Made by a program: the position numbers and the translations under genes
Notes under the pieces: model-generated
Databases searched by the model: none
What the model saw: the letters and a program-made list of their open reading frames with translations, nothing else
What the model was told of the DNA's origin: nothing
Source of the DNA: Bacteroidota bacterium
GTDB lineage: Bacteria; Bacteroidota; Bacteroidia; UKL13-3
Length of the DNA stretch: 12,472 bases
Assembly: GCA_010027395.1 (NCBI GenBank)
Contig: RGVD01000055.1
Span: forward strand, 1-12,472
Reading direction: 5' to 3'
Part shown: piece after piece, positions 1-5,600 of the stretch
How positions within the stretch are numbered: the stretch's first letter is position 1
How the letters are laid out: every line of letters begins with the position of its first letter

Positions 1-1
1 C

Positions 2-1273
2 GTTATCTTCGGATTAAATCTTAGCGATTGGAATCATGGCCAAACCTATTTTAACAATATGGTGCAGGTTGATAATTTCTCAGTTGCTTTCAGCGGTCTT
101 GCCATATTTATTACCTTGCTTCTATTTATTCTTGCTAGCGAATTCTATGCAGCAAGCGATACACATATTAGCGATTATTCTGCCATCATCATCTTCATTC
201 TTTGTGGTTCTTTGATGATGTTTAATTTCAATAATTTGGCCATGTTATTTATTGGCATCGAGACCTTATCTATTTCATTATATGTAATGGCTGGTAGCCG
301 CAGGTTTGAGGTGAAATCAAACGAAGCAGGTTTCAAATACTTTTTGATGGGTTCATTCATGTCGGGCTTTTTATTGTTTGGTATCGCCTTGATTTATGGT
401 GCTTCTGGAACTTTTTACTTAGATAAAATCTATCAATACACACAAACGAATTCAGCTAATTTGCCTGTGACTTTTCATGTGGGAGCTGTGTTAATTGTAT
501 TTGCCATGTTGTTCAAAACATCATCTGCTCCTTTTCATTTTTGGGCACCTGATGTATACGAGGGTTCACCTACTTTGATAACTGCTATGATGAGCACTTT
601 GGTAAAGGTAGCTGCCTTTGCTGCATTCTACCGCTTATTAAGCCATACTTTCTTATATGTATTCCCATCAGTAGAAACAGTGATAGCTATCTCTGCTGTA
701 TTAACGGTTTCAATCGGTAATTTCATTGCTTTAAACCAAACCAATTTCAAACGACTATTGGCTTATTCAGGGATCTCCCATGCAGGTTATTTGTTATTGG
801 CTATTATTAGTTTAAGAGGCAATACCGAATCATCTCTATTGTATTATGCTGTGGGTTATTCAGTATCAACTTTAGCTGCATTTTCGGTGGCCATGTTGGT
901 GTTTAAAGCAGCAGGTAACGAAAACATTGATGCATTAAATGGTCTTGGTAAAAAGAATCCTTTAATGGCAGCTACCTTAACCATGGCTATGTTGAGTTTA
1001 GCAGGTATTCCTCCATTTGCTGGATTCTTTGGTAAATACTACATCTTTAGCGAAGCCATGAAAAATGGATATTTCTACTTGGTATTGGTTGCTATTATCA
1101 ATTCAATTATTGGTGTATTTTATTACTTCAAGCCTATCTTGGCTATGTATGGCCAACCTGCCAACGAAATAGAAGTTAAAACCAATTATGCCAATAACCT
1201 AGTACTTTGGGTTTGTTTGGCATTGAGCCTTGCTTTGGGCTTATTCCCTGATTTGATTGCAGAATTATTATAA
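2..1273 (+). CDS. nuoN: NADH-quinone oxidoreductase subunit N (complex I), 5'-truncated by window edge
   Basis: This is an antiporter-like membrane subunit of respiratory complex I, which couples NADH-to-quinone electron transfer to proton pumping in the cytoplasmic membrane. The frame is open from base 2, so the ATG at 59 is internal. 423 codons are visible; NuoN is usually about 460-490 residues, so only the N-terminal part is missing. The protein is almost entirely transmembrane segments. Counting from the ATG at 59, family hallmarks are Glu68 in GIETLS, Lys153 in LFKTSSAPFHFWAPDVYEG, Lys183 in TLVKVAAF, His241 in SGISHAGYL and Lys326 in FFGKYYIF. These correspond to the conserved Glu and Lys residues of the proton path. 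nuoN is usually the last gene of the nuo operon, which fits the accessory DNA that follows it. There are no frameshifts in the visible part. Confidence 0.96.
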   Translation, partial: VIFGLNLSDWNHGQTYFNNMVQVDNFSVAFSGLAIFITLLLFILASEFYAASDTHISDYSAIIIFILCGSLMMFNFNNLAMLFIGIETLSISLYVMAGSRRFEVKSNEAGFKYFLMGSFMSGFLLFGIALIYGASGTFYLDKIYQYTQTNSANLPVTFHVGAVLIVFAMLFKTSSAPFHFWAPDVYEGSPTLITAMMSTLVKVAAFAAFYRLLSHTFLYVFPSVETVIAISAVLTVSIGNFIALNQTNFKRLLAYSGISHAGYLLLAIISLRGNTESSLLYYAVGYSVSTLAAFSVAMLVFKAAGNENIDALNGLGKKNPLMAATLTMAMLSLAGIPPFAGFFGKYYIFSEAMKNGYFYLVLVAIINSIIGVFYYFKPILAMYGQPANEIEVKTNYANNLVLWVCLALSLALGLFPDLIAELL

Positions 1274-1281
1274 TATATAAG

Positions 1282-1392
1282 AGGATTACAAATCCTTATC
1301 TAATTAGCACGAGATTGCAAATCCCGCGCGGCACGCAATGTTGTTGGTCGGGAGACACAACAACGGCAGCTCGAAGGGGCGAATCAATATTC
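1282..1392. repeat. Cluster of short hairpins after nuoN
   Basis: This non-coding stretch starts 8 nt after the nuoN stop and is visibly richer in G and C than the flanking genes. Three inverted repeats are present. AGGATT/AATCCT with loop ACA lies at 1282-1296. CGAGATT/AATCCCG with one mismatch and loop GCA lies at 1310-1326. A longer stem at 1340-1364 pairs GTTGTTG with CAACAAC, then after a bulged A pairs GTC with GAC around a GGGA loop. The first could act as the nuoN terminator, although no clear T-run follows. The series resembles REP/BIME-like intergenic repeats, but that is inference. No ORF is supported here. Confidence 0.6.
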
Positions 1393-1565
1393 TCTTCATA
1401 CGCTCGCATCTTGCGAGTGTAAATTTAATACGCGTCTCGCCATACTGGATAAAACCCTCACTATTCGTAGTTTGTATCCAAGCCGATGCCTTGGGACTAC
1501 AAATTTAAAATGAAATAAGAGTTTGCAACTCGTATATTTCAATCTGCCTCATCCAAGCCATTGTG
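1393..1565. repeat. Direct repeat copy 1 (upstream flank of toxin-antitoxin module)
   Basis: Bases 1393-1532 align without gaps to 2271-2410, with 8 mismatches in 140 positions by my count (1431, 1447, 1467, 1472, 1475, 1477, 1501, 1526). A diverged tail ends in the same AAGCCATTGTG. Several stems lie within it: CGCTCGCA/TGCGAGTG at 1401-1419 (one G-T wobble), CCAAG/CTTGG at 1478-1494 extended by GTAGT/ACTAC (1467-1471 with 1496-1500), and GAGTT/AACTC at 1519-1531. It has no coding capacity. It is probably a member of a dispersed intergenic repeat family. The direct orientation either side of the toxin-antitoxin genes suggests how the module may have arrived or could be lost. Confidence 0.85.
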
Positions 1566-1615
1566 CTGCAATTACTGTTAGTAAATGAAATAGAGTTTTT
1601 CTTGAATGAAATTTA

Positions 1616-1655
1616 TTTGTTGTGAAATATTTTTTAATAACTTTGTTATAACAAA
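1616..1655 (+). promoter_or_regulatory. Toxin-antitoxin promoter with palindromic putative operator
   Basis: TAACTTTG at 1638-1645 matches the Bacteroidota -7 consensus TAnnTTTG exactly. A TTTG at 1616-1619 lies 18 bp upstream, near the spacing expected for a -33 box. A perfect 14-bp palindrome, TTTGTTATAACAAA (1642-1655), overlaps the last four bases of the -7 box and the expected transcription start. That is where an autoregulating antitoxin or toxin-antitoxin complex would be expected to bind. The antitoxin ATG follows at 1667 with no Shine-Dalgarno sequence, as is usual in this phylum. The promoter match is direct; the operator role is inferred. Confidence 0.6.
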
Positions 1656-1666
1656 AAATCAAACGG

Positions 1667-1888
1667 ATGACCCTTGTACAACTAAAAACGGATACCTACG
1701 AACAAGCAAAAATGTTAGAACACTTGTTAAGCAATATCAATTTTGTGCATGATGTTACGCTTGACAATAACGAATTAAACGAATTTACCATATCAAAATT
1801 GGAAACGAGCGCTGAACTATATAAAACAAACCCTTCAAGCTTTGTAAATTGGGATAATGCCAAGTCTGACTTACTAAATAAGTTATGA
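1667..1888 (+). CDS. Putative type II antitoxin paired with RelE/ParE-like toxin
   Basis: This 73-residue protein lies immediately upstream of the toxin gene, whose ATG overlaps this gene's stop codon (ATGA at 1885-1888). The order and overlap are typical of type II toxin-antitoxin operons, in which the antitoxin binds and neutralises the toxin and often represses the operon. The N-terminal half (LVQLKTDTYEQAKMLEHLL) reads as a short strand followed by a helix. The C-terminal part, about residues 45-73, is polar and helical with an SSFVNWDNAK segment, the kind of tail that usually wraps the toxin. I see no clear ribbon-helix-helix, HTH or AbrB motif, so how it would bind the adjacent palindrome is open. 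The antitoxin call rests mainly on context and size, and the family is not recognised with certainty. Confidence 0.75.
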   Translation: MTLVQLKTDTYEQAKMLEHLLSNINFVHDVTLDNNELNEFTISKLETSAELYKTNPSSFVNWDNAKSDLLNKL

Positions 1889-2175
1889 TTTACAATGTTG
1901 TAATTTCTACAATAGCTTTAGAAGAACTTTATGATTCGGCTGCATGGTATAATAGTAAAAAAGAAAATTTAGGCTTTGAATTTATTAATGAGGTCGATTC
2001 TATAATAGTTGTTATTCAATCAAATCCGCTTCTATTTGCTAATGTTTATGGTAACTTTAGAATGGCACTTACAAAAAGATTCCCTTTTGAAATTTTTTAT
2101 TCAATAGATAATTTTACCGTAGTGATTCATCATATTTTTCATGCCAGTAGAAATCCTAAAAATTGGAAAACATAA
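1885..2175 (+). CDS. RelE/ParE-superfamily toxin
   Basis: This 96-residue protein has the RelE/ParE fold pattern. An N-terminal strand (YNVVIS) is followed by a helical hairpin (about residues 10-45: ALEELYDSAAWYNSKK, then the LGFEFINEVDSIIVVIQ helix and SNPLLF). The strand set FRMALTKRFPFEIFYSID and FTVVIHHIFHASRNPKNW completes it. The RFPFEIFY and HASRNPKNW segments are hallmark positions of the superfamily. RelE-type members cleave mRNA on the ribosome, while ParE-type members poison DNA gyrase. The C-terminal H-A-S-R-x-P pattern occurs in many ParE/RelE relatives and does not settle the target. It overlaps the antitoxin by 4 nt, so translation is probably coupled. It is intact and full length for the family. 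Confidence 0.88.
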   Translation: MIYNVVISTIALEELYDSAAWYNSKKENLGFEFINEVDSIIVVIQSNPLLFANVYGNFRMALTKRFPFEIFYSIDNFTVVIHHIFHASRNPKNWKT

Positions 2176-2270
2176 TATTCAGGCTTTCATAAGTGTTAAC
2201 CCATCTTTATCAAGTGTTAAGCGCAGCGTCACTTGTAAATAAAAATAAAAAAAGTTTGTAACTTTTCTGT
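2176..2270. repeat. Short inverted repeats downstream of the toxin gene
   Basis: Two inverted repeats lie between the toxin stop and repeat copy 2. CAAGTG (2211-2216) pairs with CACTTG (2230-2235) across a 13-nt loop. AAAAGTT (2250-2256) pairs with AACTTTT (2260-2266) around TGT. The second resembles the hairpins in and beside the direct repeats. It is followed by CTGTTCTT and could end toxin-antitoxin transcription, which is a guess. AAGTGTTAA occurs twice (2191-2199 and 2212-2220). There is no coding signal. Confidence 0.5.
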
Positions 2271-2440
2271 TCTTCATACGCTCGCATCTTGCGAGTGTAA
2301 ATTTAATAGGCGTCTCGCCATACTTGATAAAACCCTCACTATTCTTAGTCTGCAGCCAAGCCGATGCCTTGGGACTACGAATTTAAAATGAAATAAGAGT
2401 TTGAAACTCGCTATTACTAATCATCATTTAAGCCATTGTG
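2271..2440. repeat. Direct repeat copy 2 (downstream flank of toxin-antitoxin module)
   Basis: This is the same-orientation partner of 1393-1565, offset by 878 bp over the ungapped core 2271-2410. It keeps the CTCGCA/TGCGAG hairpin and the CCAAG/CTTGG stem, here extended by TAGTC/GACTA (2346-2350 with 2373-2377). Its GGCG/CGCC mini-hairpin (2309-2319) is intact, whereas copy 1 has a C at the first base and breaks the outer pair. GAGTTTGAAACTC lies at 2397-2409. Copy 1's extra GC-rich hairpins at 1310-1364 have no counterpart upstream of this copy, so only the core is shared. From 2441 to 2630 I see no gene, promoter or convincing terminator. Confidence 0.85.
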
Positions 2441-2630
2441 TTTCCATACGGATAGAAAGAATATCGAATAGATTTGTTTTGTTAGTTGGTATAAGCAAAA
2501 ACGGCCATAAAAATGAAAAAATATATAGCATTAAAAATATCCATAACACCAATATTTATAATTGAGAGAAGATAAACTAAAAAAAGCAATTCAAATGATT
2601 AAAATGATGCTGTAAAACTATTTTAAAATA

Positions 2631-5600
2631 TTATTGAATAATTATAGTTCTGGTTGTTACTCCTAATTCTGTCTCTAGCTTAAGCAGATAAACCCCAAAA
2701 TTCAATGGATGGTCTATCCTAATTTCATTCTTTCCACTGTTTAATTCTTGATTTTGATTCCAAACTTCTTGGCCTAAATGGTTGATCATATTTAACCTAA
2801 CTTCTGATTTTCTTGCTGAATTTAGTTTGATGGTAAATTGTCCACTATTAGGATTTGGATATACAATTAGGTCTGATATATTTTCAATAGTTTCAATGCC
2901 TGTGGTATTAGTATTAACATTTAAAGTTAAATACGCTGAATCGGAACATTGAAATTGATTTATCGCTTTAATTTTAACTGAACCTAATCCTTCAGATATC
3001 CAATTTACAGTAATAGCATTTGTTCCTTGGCCGTTTATAATATTTCCATTTGTAACTAGCCACTCATAGTCTGCAATTTCTTTTTGAATAACACTATATA
3101 AATAATTCTGATTTGTTTTTACATTGTTTATTTGGCCATCAATATTATTTATAATAGGTAAAGGATTTATGGTAATAGGCTTACTAGTAAAATCAGCCAC
3201 TTTGATGATTCCATAATTAAATGAAACGTCTTCTTGAGTTAGTGCATTAAAATATATTACCTTATTATTTGCTCCACAAGGTATATCAGCAGTTATAAAA
3301 ATAAAATGTGTATCAACAGGTAGAATTCTGTTTAAATTAATAAATTCTTGGATACCTGCACCAGTATTGCTTGTTTTAATATTTAGTAGAACTGGTGTAC
3401 CAATATTAAAGGATGGATTATTGTGATACCAAATTTTGAAATTACTAATATCAGGATCTTCGTAATTACCTCCAGTTTTAAATTTTATTCCAGCCAAGGT
3501 AGCATCATATGCTTCTATTTTGATATCAATCCTATATAATACAATATTATTTTGACCCTTTGACGGAATAGGTTTTGGTGCAGTGCCATTCTTTAAAGAT
3601 ATGATAGGGGAGTTGTTAGTAACAACTACAGATTTATTGTTTGAAGCTGAGCATTGGTTTGTATTTGTGGCATCAACTGATATTGAACCAGGGCCTGAAT
3701 CAAGCCATTGAACAGTAATAATATTTGTCCCTTGTCCACTAACAATCATTCCATTCGTAACTGTCCAATTATAATTTGTTCCATTAACCCAAGTTACACT
3801 ATAATTATATACTGAACTTGTAAATACATTTTGTTGACCAACAATATTATCAATTATGGCTGTGTTATTAATATTTACTGTGCTTGAAGTGAATATGCTT
3901 CCTATAGGTGTTCCTGAAGATAAACCTACATCTATATTTGTAATCGCTTTAACTACTATATCTTTTTTATTTGCAATGCAGCTGATATCTGCTGTCAGAA
4001 AAATATAGTTTACCCCATTAGGAAGCGCTGTGGCAAAAAAAGTGAATTTTTGTAGGCCTGGATTTAAATTGGTTGTTTTTGTTGCTAATAATACCGGGGT
4101 TCCACTATTAAAATTAGAACCAGTATGATACCAAATTTTTAAATTTGAAATGTCATTTGAAGAGTAATTGCCCTGTGTGGTAAATTGTATAGAGCTAATT
4201 TGTGGTGAATTACAGCTTACATTAAAATCAACCCTATATAAGACTAAATTTTTTGTCCCACGTGTTGGATTGTTGATAGGTGCGTTTCCATTTGCCATGC
4301 TAACGCAACCTGGATTATTTGAAATTGTTACTTGTAATTGACTTGAATCTAGACACAATTGAGCATTTTGTCCAACTAATAAAATATTTCCAATTCCATT
4401 ATTTAACCATTCAATAGTAATTTCATTTGTGCCTTGTCCACTTGTAATATTTCCATTAGAAACAATCCATTGATAACTGATATTTGGTGTAAGACTAACG
4501 TTGTATTTATATGGAAAATTTGTGGTGGCATTGATGTTTGTTCCTTTAATACTGTCAACCAAATCTGCTCGAGTTATACTAATCGAACTAGCGCTTAATC
4601 CATTGCTGATTGAATTTCCAGTACTAAATAATACGTCAGTTGTAATGATTGGATTAATGAAAATATTTGAACCAATAGGAGAACATAATAAGTTTGCTGT
4701 TATAAAAATATAACTTTTACCAATGGGTATGGTTGAGTTTAGATTGGTGAAATTTTGATTACCCGGACCTATTCCAGAATTTTTACTAGCCACTAAAATC
4801 GGTGATCCAGAATTAAATAAACTGTCTGAATGAAACCAAATTTTTAAACTATCAATTTCATTGCCAGTATAACTTCCTGAAGTAATAAATTTTAATGATT
4901 TAAGTATAGTTGGTACACATGTAATTGATGCATTTATTCTGTATAAAATAACATTTTTAGTTCCCATTGTAGGGTTGTTATCAGGAACCGTTCCGCTTGA
5001 TATTTGGATACAATTTGGATTATTAAATATGCTAACAGCTATGGAAGCAGTATCATTACAAGTCAGTTGGTTGATCCCTTCAACAAACAATTGTCCAATT
5101 CCAGAGCTGTCCCATTGAACAGAAACATTATTAGTTCCTTGCCCACTTAAAATGGTTCCATTTTTAATTGTCCAATTATAGTTAGTTAGGGGTTGTTTGT
5201 TTACAGAGTAATTATAAATATAGTTTGTGTAAATATTTATTTTTGGTCCGCTTATACTATCAATTATATCTAACTCATTAAAGCTGATTGTACTTGCTGA
5301 AAAGCCAATTCCAGAGGAATTACCTGTTGCAAAGGAAATATTACTCAATTCAATAGGTCTAATTGTAATTGAACATGATTTGGCTTTACAAAGTATGTCG
5401 GTAGTGATAAAAATATAACCTAAGCCTTTGGGATAATTTTGATTTAACAGTGTGAAATTTTGAAAACCAGTATCTAAATTACTTGTTTTGATAGATAGTA
5501 AAACCGGTGCTCCAACGTCAAAAGCCGAGTTTGTATGATACCATATTTTAAAATTATCAATATCACTTGCTCTATAAGTCCCAGAGCTATTGAAACCAAT

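Noticed and set aside
59..61. ATG as the start of the complex I subunit N gene
   Set aside because: The frame is open back to base 2 and reads as continuing protein (FGLNLSDWNHGQTYFNN), and a start here would leave the protein too short for NuoN. It is an internal Met.
1393..2440. CRISPR array
   Set aside because: There are only two long copies 878 bp apart with genes between them, and no short regular repeat-spacer pattern.
2513..2575. 20-codon ORF starting MKKYIALKIS
   Set aside because: It begins like a signal peptide but stops after 20 residues, has no convincing promoter and lies in AT-rich intergenic sequence where such ORFs arise by chance.
1274..2630. Insertion sequence or integron cassette with its own enzyme
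   Set aside because: The repeats are direct rather than terminal inverted, and no transposase, integrase or remnant of one is visible. The repeat-flanked interpretation is kept without an enzyme.
4501..4713. Plus-strand 70-codon ORF within the giant gene
   Set aside because: It is antisense to a well-supported repeat unit with conserved protein motifs and resembles no protein; it is a shadow frame.
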